A DNA stretch of 64,000 bases, taken from assembly GCA_035048485.1 (NCBI GenBank), contig CM068582.1:38661096-38725095 (forward strand), given 5' to 3'. The notes below the pieces were generated by a model. It was not told where the DNA came from and ran no database searches. It saw nothing but the letters and a program-made list of their open reading frames with translations. The stretch comes from Pteria penguin (lineage: Eukaryota > Mollusca > Bivalvia > Pterioida > Pteriidae). The translations under genes and the position numbers were made by a program. Shown here one piece after another: positions 13,801 through 24,779 of this stretch (positions are counted from its first letter, which is position 1; each line of letters starts with the position of its first letter).

Positions 13801-16800
13801 TTATATAAACACTTGGTGATTGAATTAGAGTGTATCTATTATAACAACGGGATTTCCAATGTTGAAAAGACTGTTGGTCTATAATGTAAATCTAAACAGC
13901 ATAAATTCTGCTAAGACATGATAAAATTTCATGAGCAATAAATCCACGAAAACTCAGTGATATATGCGACATCCATCAATGTAATATACGAACACGTGGT
14001 AAGAGCACCCGGAACACCTTTTTATGTTCTAATCTAATCTAATCTAATCTAATCTAATGTAATGTCAAAAGCTAATGTTTGAGTTGACCCGACTCATGTC
14101 CGTTTTGAGGTTACATTAGCTGCGCGTTGTGAATATCACATTGTACTAGTTACACCCATAAGTTTCATTAATTTCATTTTAATGCAAATGAGGTGATATA
14201 GTTGCACATATTGCTGAAGAGTATCATAACTGCTATGCGCTTATAAACTTAAATGTTTTGTTGAGCTGCAAATACAAGTCACATTCTTTTCAATGCTTTT
14301 GGATTTAATTCTTAAGATGTGAATACCGACGAAGAGAGGATTTATCTTGGAAATGGATGGGAGAATGAGGACAGACCCCAAGAGACTATTCCACTACAAT
14401 GTGGAGATGTAACGGAGAATGAATGTAAAATAAATATCAGCAATGCTTCCGAGGGTGAGAACAGATTGATAAACGAAAATAATGATAACGAAAACGTAGA
14501 TGAGAGCGCCATAGGATCATGTGGTGGGGACAATTGTAATAATAAAGACGTTAACACCACATTAGCCGACATTCTGGCAAAGAAACAAAGGTAAACAGAT
14601 ACGAGTTATAACGAAACTCACATCAATAAAATAGACATGTAGTGGTTTATGATATAAATGTACATAGGGATCCTGCTGTCAGTTTATTATGATAATGAAG
14701 AAATTGCTCCTCTTTACGAGTATTATGGTCGTGCGAGAATTGACGGTGTTCTCTGTAATTATTACCTTTAGTTTCTGATTTCTCTTCTTCAGTTTGGATA
14801 ACAATTCTGTAGATCCAATGACAGACACAGGCACCCTGGAAACCGACGGACCTTCCCATATGGATCATGCAAAGCAGTCATCATCATCAAAAACGGAAAA
14901 AAGAAATTTAAGTTCATCTCCGACTGTTACTGCTGATAAGAGCAGCAGAAGTCAACTTTCTCTGGGAAATACATTTAATTCCGGTGGACCAATTTCCCCA
15001 GAGTCGGAAAAACCAGGTGTACATCCATGGCAATTAGCATCATCATCTACAAAAACAGGTAGAGCAACTCGCATTAGGAATAAAAGCACACATACTCAAA
15101 ATATGCAGAGACCTCAGTTATACACACAAGGCAGAATTGATAGTATTTGTCAGATGATTATATCTCATCATTTAGAAACATTGTCTAGAGTCATCATCCC
15201 ATTACTAAACGAAATGGTGTAGACATTTTTTTTATTCAATTGGTGTAAACTGTACGTTTATTCGAGACCAACAAAAGTAACATCAAAATGAAAGAAGAAT
15301 TGTCGAAAAGAACGTTTATAAAATGTTTCAGAACATATTCTTACTACTTATTACTTCCATATCTTGAGGATTGTAATATTTCATTCATCATTTCATAGAG
15401 TCCTTGACAGAGAAGAAAAATCCGGTTGCATACCCTTCTGACGAATCCAACATATCTGGACAGGGCGATAACTCGCAACCAAACTCCATAGATTCATTTC
15501 ACAAAACAGGTATATATACAATAGATAGTCAATCATGTCCAGGAATATTTGCATGTCATATAGAACTTTGTCTTATCTTAGATGTTCTAGTATAAATGCT
15601 CATCGTGATATGCGTTGCGCATGCGTGTATCTAGCCTCAGTTACTTTCGCATTTATGCTCACAGTTACTCTTTTTTGCAGTGTGAACTTATGAAATGTTT
15701 TAACGTTGAAGGTTTGACTTACGTTAAACTATGCCCTTCTTCTGATGTTTTATGACTGTGACACATTTTATACATCTAATCGTACATTTATCTGATGTGT
15801 GCGGTGTCATCTGTATGTTACGAGCTATATGGTGAATCAGTCAGTCATAAAGGAAATACTTAGTCCTGTTAAAAACCTGTATGTTTACCTCATTTTCAAA
15901 GGTCCATTCATTTTCACCTGAGCAAAGTTTGCTTATTCACCAACAAATGACCTCGTGGAAAAAATTGCAAATACATATATTCTCTTGTTTTAAACAACTA
16001 AGAAATGACTGTAAACATTGAATCACCACAACCTTAAATGTGCCAGTGCAGGTCATATTAAACTAAAGTAAAAATCAAAGAAGTACCGAAGGGTAAACCA
16101 TATCTCATAGCCCATGGAATAAAAGGACAATATTGTGTATAGTGTCATATTCAGACAAATGCGAACCCCAATAAAATCGAGGTGAGACCTCAGGAGGAGT
16201 AAAAGGCAAATTCATTAACCTTAAGAAAATGAAATTGGAAAAAATTAAGTCACTCTCTAATTTCATAGATTTTTATGATTTTCACAAACGAATTTTCTAC
16301 AGCTGGTTTTGGTGCAAAATGATTGGAATAAAAACTGAACAAACTGCTGGTTTAAATAAACATAACGAAAAATTCTTTCACAAATCAAGAAAATTTGATT
16401 TTGGCATAAAACTTTCAAAGAGATCTTGAAATACGCAGATTCGAATTAAAGACAACAAATGAATACTTCTCTACATTGAATAAACCAAGACAATGACACA
16501 CAACTAAATGGAAAAGATAAGGAAAGAAGTTTTATACGATTTTTTAAAATCATAAAATAGCTTTATCAATACATTGACTGCTGCAAAACATTTAAAAATC
16601 TTTCTGGCGTAAGAAAGTTTTTGATTTGAGTAGAGTGAGACCCTCTGCTCTTTAGCATGCTACAACTTGTCTCTGTCAAAAATGCAAAAATCATAAAAAT
16701 CAAGAAATTTTCTATTTTCTAGCTAAAGTTAACGAATAAATCCCTTATTATTACTTTATATATAAAAACAAGAATGACATTAAAATGTTTAAAAAAGACT

Positions 16801-18004
16801 TTGAAAAGACACGCATGTACACACACTCAAACACTCACAAACACACATACACACACGTCCTGACACACACACTTACATAAACATGCATACACACTCACAA
16901 ATGATTTCGAAATTGAACCAAAACGACGACAATTATTAAGACAACCTCCTCAATCTCTCTGGGGCATTCAAGTTGTCGATCAATATAGCCAGTTTGAAGA
17001 AGTGTGTCAGTACCGGATACCATCTTGGTTACACATGTATGTTTCCCCACCCGGGATCCATTCCTTGACGGATCTGTCCAAAACAATTACAGATGCAGGG
17101 GTCCTTGAATACTGTATCCCTACCAGGTTTCGGTAAAATTCTTCCATCAGTTATGAAAAAGTCCAATAAGCTTTTTTTTTTACCTACATACAGTATATCC
17201 ACACCCTTCCAAAAATACCAAATTCTTTAAACTCTTTAACAATTATTTTTGTATTCCGTTTCCTTTAAGTTAGATTAAGTTCAATAAGATCAGATAAGAT
17301 ATAAAAAAAACGCTTTATATGCAGCTTGTGAAGATTAAAGAAATACACGAAAATGTGAAAAAAATGTTTGATTTCAGGAACCTCAAGCAACAACACTTCT
17401 AGATCACTGTAGTGTATTCGGTTTGTTACTCTTTGAAGTATGAAATTTGTCAAAGAAGGGTGCCCTATTAGGCAAATGTCCCCCACCCAGGATCCAGCAC
17501 TTGACACTTGAAGGGGACTTTGAGTATTTCATCCATATCAAGTTTCATCAACTTCCTTTGGTGGGTCTGAAGACATTGAAAGTGTGAAGAGTTCACTAAC
17601 GACGACAAACTGCATACTATAACAATAGCTCACTCCACTCAGCTGGAGACCCGGATGGACATAGCACTGCGATTCCGTATCATGATTTACTTTATCACGT
17701 CAAACAATTCCACTTTTAGTGGGTGCATCGCATAAGGTCAAATTAGTGTACAAGGCATTAGATGTTTTTGCTATGAGAGCGAAATGCTAATAAACGACAT
17801 TTTTATAATATATCACATATTTCCCTTTTATGAATTACAGATAAAGCATACTACAGCCATAAAACTGAATCTCTTCCGAGTAGCCATGTATCATACAGTG
17901 AAGGAGAGATGAGGCCCCAGACAGAAAATGAGGAGGAAACAGAGAGAAAATCCATAGTTACAAAAAGTTTTGAGGACAGCGGATTTCATACCACTAAATC
18001 ATAA
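1505..18004 (+). CDS. TNF-receptor-like cysteine-rich single-pass membrane protein (partial, 9 exons seen)
   Basis: Joined exons 1505-1654, 4226-4393, 4889-5032, 10979-11060, 13467-13558, 14317-14590, 14793-15058, 15399-15509 and 17841-18004 give one open frame of about 483 residues ending in TAA. All internal splice phases match (1,1,1,2,1,2,1,1) and all introns are GT..AG. The ectodomain has 17 cysteines in the first three exons, including CEPCPPGHF, a spacing typical of TNFR cysteine-rich repeats. A Thr/Ser/Pro-rich stalk follows, then a hydrophobic segment (VFLGVAVLAALVTLAVGV) with a YRKR stop-transfer, then an acidic, Ser-rich cytoplasmic tail of about 270 residues. No death domain is visible. 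The first seen exon starts in phase 1, so a signal-peptide exon must lie upstream. The family call is an inference from cysteine pattern and topology; another Cys-rich type I receptor is possible. Confidence 0.7.
2090..3830 (+). pseudogene. Decayed reverse transcriptase of a Penelope-like element
   Basis: Frameshifted remnants in several plus frames: FSTLYISLPHDLIK at about 2690, an RT motif (FLGI..MGTNCTPLIAD) at about 2920-2965, RYLEDI near 3063, LQLNEANTSDQVTSFLNLNI near 3140 and GISHPNFYGDLVYKL near 3525. These words match RT proteins with the (I/L)-MGTNCAPL and YLDD core that are common in mollusc genomes. Many stops and shifts show it is dead. It lies inside the receptor intron 1655-4225. 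Assignment to Penelope-like elements rather than another RT clade is tentative. Confidence 0.5.
4226..4393 (+). CDS. Receptor exon b: second cysteine-rich segment
   Basis: The acceptor TTTTGGCAG ends at 4225 and the donor GGAA|GTAAGA follows 4393; phases are 1 and 1. It encodes seven cysteines (CPKAILCQCDNSNC, then CVC and IC) and one N-glycosylation sequon (NET). Confidence 0.72.
4455..4758 (+). mobile_element. tRNA-derived SINE
   Basis: The head GCCGGCGTGACCTTGTGGTA carries a Pol III A-box-like start and the B box GGTTCGAGTCC at about 4508. The body has GAGACAGTAAAAACCGAGG and CCCTCACTGCTTCGGATGGG, then GTGACGTAAAACA and an (AATC)n tail. This is the best copy of a family present several times in the window. 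Confidence 0.85.
4790..4862. repeat. (TAA)n microsatellite
   Basis: About 24 uninterrupted units that follow the SINE tail and end 25 bases before the acceptor of receptor exon c. Confidence 0.95.
4889..5032 (+). CDS. Receptor exon c: CxxCPPG repeat and start of stalk
   Basis: The acceptor TCTTCCAG ends at 4888, about 27 bases after a long (TAA)n array, and the donor CAAG|GTAAAG follows 5032. The exon encodes CEPCPPGHF...GCGEC, the clearest TNFR-like motif in the gene, followed by a Thr/Ser/Pro-rich run typical of an O-glycosylated stalk. Confidence 0.75.
7015..7205. repeat. Dispersed repeat family A, copy 1
   Basis: Shares GAAGTACCGAA(A/G)GGTAAACC, CCATGGAATA, ACAATATTGTGTATAGTGTC and ATTCAGACAAATGC with copies near 12330 and 16075, and GTGAGACCAGGTGCC with a fragment near 55625. 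Confidence 0.8.
9310..10925. mobile_element. Non-autonomous element with inverted ends
   Basis: The left end GGCTCAAGTGAGTTATAG and the right end CTCAGGTGAGCGATATAGG...GGGCCTC are roughly inverted copies once one end is complemented. Near the left end is CGTCCGTCC(T/G)CCGTCGTCGTCG. The interior has two related halves (about 9690-9990 and 10140-10450 share ATTATGGTAAGGAA and a TTTTTGGATTTT...GACTTCCAAA stretch). No transposase frame is seen. This repeat style is familiar from bivalve genomes. Confidence 0.5.
10979..11060 (+). CDS. Receptor exon d: Thr/Ser-rich stalk exon
   Basis: An 82-base exon between TATCTTCAG and ATAAG|GTATATG. It is required by phase: exon c ends in phase 1 and exon e begins in phase 2, and only this exon bridges them. 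It encodes only stalk-type sequence (TRNPTTEMSVTTFSSY...), with no cysteine. It begins about 55 bases beyond the end of a repeat element. Confidence 0.65.
11061..13466. other. Receptor intron, 2.4 kb
   Basis: Contains an AT-rich minisatellite built on (A/C)TTTAATCTGTAAA-like words at about 11890-12110 and the family A copy 12330-13000. No further exon recognised. Confidence 0.55.
12325..13000. repeat. Dispersed repeat family A, copy 2 (long form)
   Basis: The left part matches 7015-7200 and 16075-16200. The right part (GTCAGATCCCAAAATATCAG ... CCAGACGAAATTTTCG ... AAGTTGTGAAATAAAGACG ... GTATGTTGC) matches two separated blocks at 42310-42500 and 43055-43130. Confidence 0.75.
13467..13558 (+). 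CDS. Receptor exon e: transmembrane segment
   Basis: The acceptor TATTTTCAG ends at 13466 and the donor TATA|GTAAGG follows 13558. It encodes a single hydrophobic helix (about 20 residues, Val/Leu/Ala rich) followed by YIYRKRN, consistent with a type I membrane protein. Confidence 0.78.
13559..14316. other. Receptor intron with short (TCTAA)n
   Basis: Holds a run of ATCTAATCTAATCTAA at 14029-14064; otherwise nothing recognised. Confidence 0.6.
14317..14590 (+). CDS. Receptor exon f: acidic cytoplasmic tail
   Basis: Lies between a TTCTTAAG acceptor and a CAAAG|GTAAAC donor; enters in phase 1 and leaves in phase 2. It encodes a strongly acidic, Asn-rich stretch (DEERIYLGNGWENED...). No named domain is recognised. 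Confidence 0.72.
14793..15058 (+). CDS. Receptor exon g: Ser-rich cytoplasmic tail
   Basis: The acceptor TTCTTCAG ends at 14792 and the donor AACAG|GTAGAG follows 15058. It encodes a Ser/Thr-rich, probably disordered region. The frame stays open past the donor to a TAG at 15220-15222, so intron retention would give a different C-terminus. Confidence 0.68.
15399..15509 (+). CDS. Receptor exon h: cytoplasmic tail
   Basis: A 111-base symmetric exon (phase 1 to phase 1) between a TTTCATAG acceptor and an AACAG|GTATAT donor. It encodes a polar linker (PSDESNISGQGDN...). Because it is symmetric it could be skipped without changing the frame. Confidence 0.68.
15510..17840. other. Receptor intron, 2.3 kb
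   Basis: Contains a family A copy at 16075-16200 and a CA-rich stretch at about 16815-16895. No exon recognised. Confidence 0.55.
16075..16200. repeat. Dispersed repeat family A, copy 3 (short)
   Basis: AAGAAGTACCGAAGGGTAAACC ... CCCAATAAAATCGAGGTGAGACC, nearly identical to parts of copies 1 and 2. Confidence 0.8.
17841..18004 (+). CDS. Receptor exon i: terminal coding exon, DSGFHT near the end
   Basis: The acceptor TGAATTACAG ends at 17840; the frame runs to TAA at 18002-18004. The last residues contain DSGFHT, which fits the DSG-hydrophobic-x-(S/T) pattern of beta-TrCP phosphodegrons. A canonical polyadenylation hexamer occurs 172 bases further on. Confidence 0.72.
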
Positions 18005-18175
18005 TACTTATATTCCTGTGGATTGTATGTTTTTCATGTTTTCATTACTCTTCCACGGTTTGGCATGCTTTTACTATACATCATCATCATGCTAATTTCG
18101 TGTAGTATGATTAGTAGATTATGAAATCGACAGTATTAAAAATGTTCTTAAGTTCAAATAGGAAGAAACCTCAAG

Positions 18176-18181
18176 AATAAA
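18176..18181 (+). promoter_or_regulatory. Candidate polyadenylation signal of the receptor gene
   Basis: An AATAAA hexamer 172 bases after the stop codon. Another lies in the TGAA-repeat region near 18768. The true cleavage site cannot be decided from sequence alone. Confidence 0.35.
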
Positions 18182-18692
18182 TTTCTAGTTTGCATGTGAA
18201 CAGGTCAACTAAAATTCATTTATACTTGAACTTTGACATGAACAGTCTGTTGTAAGGTAGACAGTAGCTTACATATTACAGTTTCTACTAGAATTAATTG
18301 ACGTGTGTTGCCAGCATTTGCAAGCAGGGGATGATTACTCTCTCTCTCTCTCTCTGGGCACTTGATCTCACTTTCTTACTGGGAAGTTCACTGTGATCCT
18401 TAGTAGACTGGTATTGCTTTTGTATGCATCTTTGTTTCGGTTTCATGCTTATCCGTCATCTTGGCACAAAGCATAAACTGTGTATAGCACTACTACATAT
18501 TGTGTCCTGAACAAAATTGTTAACTACGTATTTTCTTGTGTTCGCGTGGTTTTCATAAATCAAATTTGATCATGCTAATTAGAATACATATGTATCATTT
18601 TCATATTTCGTTCCAAAGCATATTTCTTGGGAATGAAAAAAGGTTGTAAATTATTGTTTTGTTATATTCTATACTGTTAAACCCCATCGTAC

Positions 18693-18772
18693 AATGAATG
18701 AATGAATGAATGAATGAATGAATGAATGAATGAATCAATGAATGAATGAATGAAGGAGTGAATGAATGAATA
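18693..18772. repeat. (TGAA)n microsatellite
   Basis: Tetranucleotide TGAA/AATG array with a few interruptions. Confidence 0.95.
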
Positions 18773-18904
18773 AATACTCTTTATATCTTCAAAAAATTAA
18801 GAGTATGAAGAATGGCATAATTATGTTCATGCAAACTCCATGGACACTTCAATGGCGTATTGTATTATATTGTTAATTTGCTTTTAGCCTTACGTATCAT
18901 CATA

Positions 18905-18916
18905 ACACACACACGC

Positions 18917-18957
<41 letters not shown>
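18905..18957. repeat. (CA)n microsatellite
   Basis: CA dinucleotide array interrupted once by CGCCT. Confidence 0.95.
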
Positions 18958-18958
<1 letters not shown>

Positions 18959-20159
18959 CACTATATATAGAGCACTACAGCTCAAAGTTGTGGAAGTGAG
19001 ACAAAATGAATGTCCAATTCTCAACTTCGTGGCATTAATTTAATACTTTGCCAAGTTGCAAAGTGAGGTTTTGATTTTAACTGTCAATAATTGTACCAAT
19101 TTAAACATTGATGGTTTAAACCAATAATTACGTGTGATAAAGACTGACCTCAAATTAGTATACATGGGATATATAAGTATAAAATGGTATTCATCCTTAG
19201 TTTCATTACTTGTACATTCTTGATCCACTGAAAATCTTTGAAGTCAGTCAAGTTTCACATCATCTAAAACAAATCCGAATTCATGAATTATAGGGGCACT
19301 CCGGTGTAAAACGTTATTTTCGCTGAGGTACGCAGGCCTTATATATTTAGCGCAAACAGGCTCTTCTGTTTTAAACATCTTAAAAGTCCTCCGAAGGGAA
19401 GTGACATAAAGCAAAGAAAAATAAACTCAGCATTCACAATATTTCGGTGAAGTACCGTTTTACATAAAAACACATTGTAGTATATTTGTTTCATTTTCAT
19501 TATGTACAACGCTGGACGTTCTTTAAAATCTCATAAGAAATGTGTTCATTTTTATATACGTACAGTCAGTATGAAATTATTCAGGGATGTAATATATTGT
19601 ATATATAGTATGCATGCATATGTATGTATATATAGTACAACGATATGTGTATTTTTTTTTACCATAATAAAAATTGAAGAAAAAAATTGAGTCTATTTGC
19701 TTTATTGCTTTATATACAACATTTTACCATTATGTTTTTGTGTACATACCTATAACTTGCCATATCATACAATAAAGTTATTTGAAAATCAAAGGTGTCT
19801 GTTATATATGTATATCTATCATAATTTCGGTCTCTTCGGGCAATACTAATGTTGTACATGCACTTTCACAGGTTGCCAGTGTGCCTGTAGAAGCACGATT
19901 TAAAATTACTTTATATAGAGTTGGATTGCCTTAATTAAATATGTATTTCAAATTTCTTATTATGAATGAAAAATCAACCTGAGAAGTTATCGTTCAATAG
20001 ATATTTTTAGTTTGAATTTGACCTTCTGTCAAGATTTGCTTTTAAAACTGCACATGAAACAAAATATAGAGCATAAAATATAAATTTCTTTTTTTTTGTC
20101 AAATTAAACTGTAACAAAGTATACTTGTAAAGATAAAAGATGTGAAGTATGTTAAACAC

Positions 20160-20720
20160 TATGCCCCCAGAGGTAAAAAAAAATTCTCGAAAAAGGCATT
20201 TTTAAGGCTGGTCAAGGTTAATGGTCAAGGTCACTAGGTAAAAAAAGATGATGCCAAAAGTCTTGTCACAAGGAACTCGCATCTGATATATCAAAGCTCC
20301 ATCTACTATGTTTCAAAAGTGAAAGACAATGTTAATTATTTTTGAATGAAGTCAAATGTGAAGGTCAAGGTAACAAATTATATTATCTACGGAAAGATAT
20401 TGCAACAAGGAACACACATTATATATCTAGACACTAACTCCTATAATTTGAAAGTGAAGGCTAATGTCACAAACTTTTTTAAATTACGTCAAACTTGACG
20501 GTCAAGGTCACAAAGTTTCGTATCAATGGAAAGGTCTCACAAAAAGAACATGTACACATGCAAAACATAAAAGTCCTAGCTTGAAAATTTGGAACAAAAC
20601 CCCGGACAGACATATTCTTTGAAATTTACGTCAAAAGCGAAGGTCAATCATAAAGCATGGTATCATTGGAAAGGTCCTGCCGCAATGAACACAAATGTAA
20701 AATACAAAAGCACCAATTGG
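20160..20720. repeat. AGGTCA-rich tandem repeat
   Basis: Diverged units of roughly 120-150 bases, each with AAGGTCAAGGTCAC..., TATCA(A/T)TGGAAAGGT and ...ACACA(T/A)... steps. Related arrays occur at 22415-22920, 25560-25990 and 28620-28880. Confidence 0.7.
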
Positions 20721-20736
20721 TACGGGGGTGATTGAT

Positions 20737-20884
20737 CAGTGGCGGATCCAGGATTTCCGAAAAGGAGGGGGGGGGGGCACATGTGTATTAGCCAAACTAC
20801 TGGGCCATTTTTTGTGCCAAATCTGGATTTTTACTAGTAAATATGTGGCGAAAAGGGGGCCGCCCCCTCTAAATCCACCACTGG
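20737..20884. mobile_element. MITE with CAGTGGCGGATCCAGG ends
   Basis: The left end CAGTGGCGGATCCAGGATTT and the right end AAATCCACCACTGG form terminal inverted repeats around a short GC-rich centre with G-runs and CCGCCCCCT. No coding capacity. Confidence 0.72.
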
Positions 20885-20984
20885 ATATGTTGTGAGCCTT
20901 GTATTGAAAGAGGTTAGCAGGGTTTTCTATGTTCAGTCGTATTATTCCCTGATTATTTCAGGTCGTGTACCTGAAGACTGGTGT

Positions 20985-22030
20985 CATTTTGACAAGATGA
21001 TATAAGCGAGGTAGCACTCTAAAGTAAACAAGGCAAGTGACTTTTGCTAAGTGGACAAAATCGGTGAAAGAACAGTGATCCAATATTAGCATAACAAAGG
21101 TTTAGCACCTAAGGATATCCATACTGAGATACTAACAACACTATGGAAAGATGCCCCTTAATATTCTACAGTAAAAAGATAGGCAGCGGAATTTAAGGGC
21201 GGCAGACAGAGCTTTTAGGATGTCCCCCGTCCTGGAATGCTTGCCACTATTGCAACCCCAGAAATGGTCAATAAAGTCCATGATATTGTTATGACTGAAA
21301 GACTAGTTACAGAGAGATATACAGTACAGCTGGCATTTCTCAAAAAAAGGTACATGCCATTCTGACAGAGGATCTTGCAATGAGAAAGCTCTCAGCCCGT
21401 TGGGTACCGAGACAGTTGATCAGAAGCATACTAGGCGCACTTTGTCACGTGCTAATCAGAACCTTTTAGAGGTAGATCCTGCTAACTTTCTTCTGAGATG
21501 TGTTAGTATGGGTGAAACGTGGGTCCATCATTTCACACTAGAAGCCAAACAACAGTCTAAACAATAGAAGCATTCTGGTTGACCCCGCCAAAGACTATTC
21601 CATCGGCTGGAAAGGTTATGACCTCGGTTTTGTGGGATGCTGAAGGTAGATTATCTCCAAAAGGGACAAACAATCAAAGGCACATTCTATGCATCACTTT
21701 TGAGGCAACTGCAGAAAAAAATATTGAACTCGAGCGCCGCGGAAAACTCAATAAAGGTATGCTGTTCCACTAGGACATTGCCCTTGATCACAAGTCTGTC
21801 ATTACCATGACTGCCATTAACGATTGTGGCTTTAATTCAATGAATCAATCAATGCGGGGCATCAGAACCACGTCCCTATTTAAAGTAATGTTGTCCACAA
21901 AAGTGAATCTGATGGACATCGTCATCACAAGGTGTTGCTATACTTTGCAGGCGATACATTTGTATAAAAATCAGAGACTGTCAAATGTGATGGTCTACTG
22001 ATCTAACCACTGGCACACATTTTTCATCCT
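20985..22030 (+). pseudogene. Dead Tc1/mariner (mariner-like) transposase
   Basis: Broken frames carry mariner words: the segment near 21250 (PEMVNKVHDIVMTERLVT), KLSARWVPR-like sequence near 21390, GETWVHHFTLEAKQQSK near 21510-21560, and KTIPSAGKVMTSVLWDAEG at 21590-21640. Stops and frameshifts are many, and the expected catalytic DXD tail cannot be read intact. No clear terminal inverted repeats were located. Confidence 0.72.
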
Positions 22031-22414
22031 GAGATTTTGTTCTTAAACACTTATTAAATCATAGGCCAGAAAGGTGTGGATCGGAATGACTTGCATAACT
22101 TCTTTCTTAGTATTTACAACATTGGATCATCCTTGTAAAGTATCATTAGTATTTCAACAAAAACAAAGAAATAACATAAATCCACCATTCTCTTTCATCT
22201 TTATTTAGTCATCAAACATGTGAAATAAATATAACACATCAAAACTTTTATTCCCACATCTATTTCATAACATAAGAACAAAACACAGTGTAATTAATAA
22301 ACTTAATTTTCAAAACAAGCAAATTCAGAGAATTGTGGTCCCTCGCTTTAGGGGTTCTATCAGTGAGCATGCAGTGATCTGTGACATAGTCATGGCTGTG
22401 CATGTCTACAGACA

Positions 22415-22925
22415 CACATGCCAAATATGAAGGGCCTACGTCTTATGGTTAAAAAGTTACATTGAAGTAGGTCAAAGGTCACAGTCAAGGTCACATAATA
22501 AAAATTCTGGTTCCAACGGAAAGATATTACAATAAGGGACACCCATGCCAGATATGAATGCCCTACGTCTTACGGTTAAAAAGTTACATTGAAGTAGGTC
22601 AAAGGTCACAGTCAAGGTCACATGATAAAAAACTTTCGTACCAAAGGAAAGGTATTGCAATTAGGGACACACATATTAAATATGATGGCCCTATGACTTG
22701 CAGTTAAAAAGTTATATTAAAGTAGGTCAAAGGTCATGGTCAAGGTCACATGATAAAAAAATTTCGGTACCAACGGAAAGGTATTGCAATTAGGGACACC
22801 TATGCCAAATATGAAGGCCCTATGTCTTACAGTTAAAATGTTATGACCAAGGTTAAAGTTTTTGTGACAGACAGACAGATGAATGAGATTTAATGTCCCC
22901 ACGCTTTGGCAAAAGTGGGGGACAA
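22415..22925. repeat. Tandem array, four units of about 130 bases
   Basis: Units repeat ATGCCAAATATGAAGG..CCTA..TCTTA..GTTAAAAAGTTA and AAGTAGGTCAAAGGTCA, then AAAGGTATTGCAATTAGGGACAC, with starts at about 22418, 22545, 22671 and 22802. It ends in GACAGACAGACAGATG. Confidence 0.85.
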
Positions 22926-24779
22926 TTACAAAACACAACAAGTCAATGGAACTTAGTGAATTTGCAAACCATATGTGTTTGCAAAATCTATGCTCCTGTC
23001 AAGAACCATTCTGTTAGGAATTGGAGGTAATTTCAATGTTGCAAATTTTAGGGGCTCAGCTTTATCTGAAAATCTAGAGAGCCTTTAAAGCCTAATAAAT
23101 AACCAAACCCTTTAAATATATTACATGTATTACAATTTTTTTATGAGAGATATCATTCTTATAATTGATAAACTCAATTACTTCAAAGCAACTGAATGTA
23201 AACTGGACATTTATATGCCCAGTGATAAATATAGTTGCCTCACAAACTCAGTATGTTTTCCTTTCTGTGCTTTGTAGATCAAGGTCATGAAGAAGCAGAC
23301 TTCAATTCGACCGAGAGGTGCTTACCAGAGAAAAATACACTCCAAATATTAGGTGAAATTATTCCAAACTCAAACATTATAGTCCAAAGTTTGAAAAAAC
23401 ATAAAACAAAGCGTCAGATCAAAAATAATATCAATCTGATTTAATACTGGGGAATAAAACTTCGAACTGCATCAGTGTTATTACCCTTACATCTATATCA
23501 AAGGTTACATGAAAAGCTTCTAAAAAAACAATTCAGCAATTTAGTTCTAGAGTTTTCACAGAAAGCTAATGCATTTCACACTAAACCTGTTTATTCAACA
23601 TTCTTTAGCTTATTGAATTTAATACATATATGTGGTAAAATTGTGCTTTACATTGGCCTTGGAAAACATTTTGTTCTTATTACAAACCATTTAAAAAGGA
23701 GTCCAGCAGCAAATAATTGAAATAATGTTTTACAAAAATTCAGGGATAATTTTATATATACATAAAAATAATAATAAAATTAAAAAAAAAAAACCCAAAA
23801 GAGACAAACAAATACATGATAAAGAATCCAAGAATAATTTGTTCTTGATAACTTACTACTTATTCTTGTTTCTTGATAACAATGTCACTTTTCAAAAGTT
23901 TAATGCTATTAAAAACTAAGAATATTTCTAATATTTCCTAAAGCAAAGTAATACATTACTCACAGATATATGTCAACTGAATCTTTTTTAATAATTTCCA
24001 TTTAAAACTAATATCTAAATAATGATTCTCTAAAGTCTTTGTAACTTTGACTCTCTTGCAAAAGAGTCATATTCAAAGCAGATGTATTTTGAAAAAAATC
24101 ATATTTTTCTAAGATTTTCTACTTTAATTATTTAATTAGATTATTTTGAATTCAACTCATGATTCATGATTTTTATACCATTTTAACTGTCATTAAATGT
24201 ACATTATCATATATATCTACATAACATATTAAGTTTGAAGGAATCTGAGAATTTTAACATGTATATCAGTACATGAATATATTAATAAGCATAGCACCTT
24301 TGAAATAATACAATATTTAAGCATTAGCCAAAGCTATTTGATTAATTGCATGATTATTAACTTATTAATTTTAATTGTTATCGACTTCCTCTACATCTTT
24401 TATACAAATGTTAATACAACATACTTAAAACAAAGTTTACCCTCTTTCAATGTGGGCATCATATTAGCTCTACAGAGAAAATTGATCTCACTATGGTGAT
24501 TACTGATTGTGTTAATGGTAATAATCTGTCGTAATAGAACTAACTGAAAACATATCATTAGATGAGCAATTCTTTGCAACTATTTTGTCCTACTGTCAAG
24601 ATTTATCAGTAATTTAGGATTGAAAACCAAATAAATAATGACAATACACATATCTATTGTCTTTTAAAGAAGGTTTTTATCAAACATATTAATGTAAATC
24701 TTTATCTACTTCAAAAAGGTAGAAAGTTATTTGATTCTTAGACTTGACTAGGAATGGCTTTGAAATGGTCTCCTTAATG

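Larger units (their letters stand above)
18005..24779. other. Intergenic region between the receptor and bmb (tail to tail)
   Basis: The receptor (plus) and bmb (minus) converge here. Apart from microsatellites, the MITE at 20737, the dead mariner and the AGGTCA-rich arrays, no gene was recognised. The piece 19290-19465 has possible inverted ends (GTAAAACG ... CGTTTTAC). An exon-like frame at 23279-23442 after TTTGTAG was not recognised as any protein. Confidence 0.55.

Noticed and set aside
14342..14572. Minus-strand frame opposite receptor exon f
   Set aside because: Antisense shadow of the acidic exon; no start context or motif.
22415..22925. CRISPR-like regular repeats
   Set aside because: Units are about 130 bases and similar throughout, with no unique spacers; the DNA is eukaryotic.
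23279..23442. Exon-like frame after TTTGTAG in the intergenic region
   Set aside because: No homology recognised, Lys/Asn-rich ending typical of AT-rich noise, and no partner exon found.
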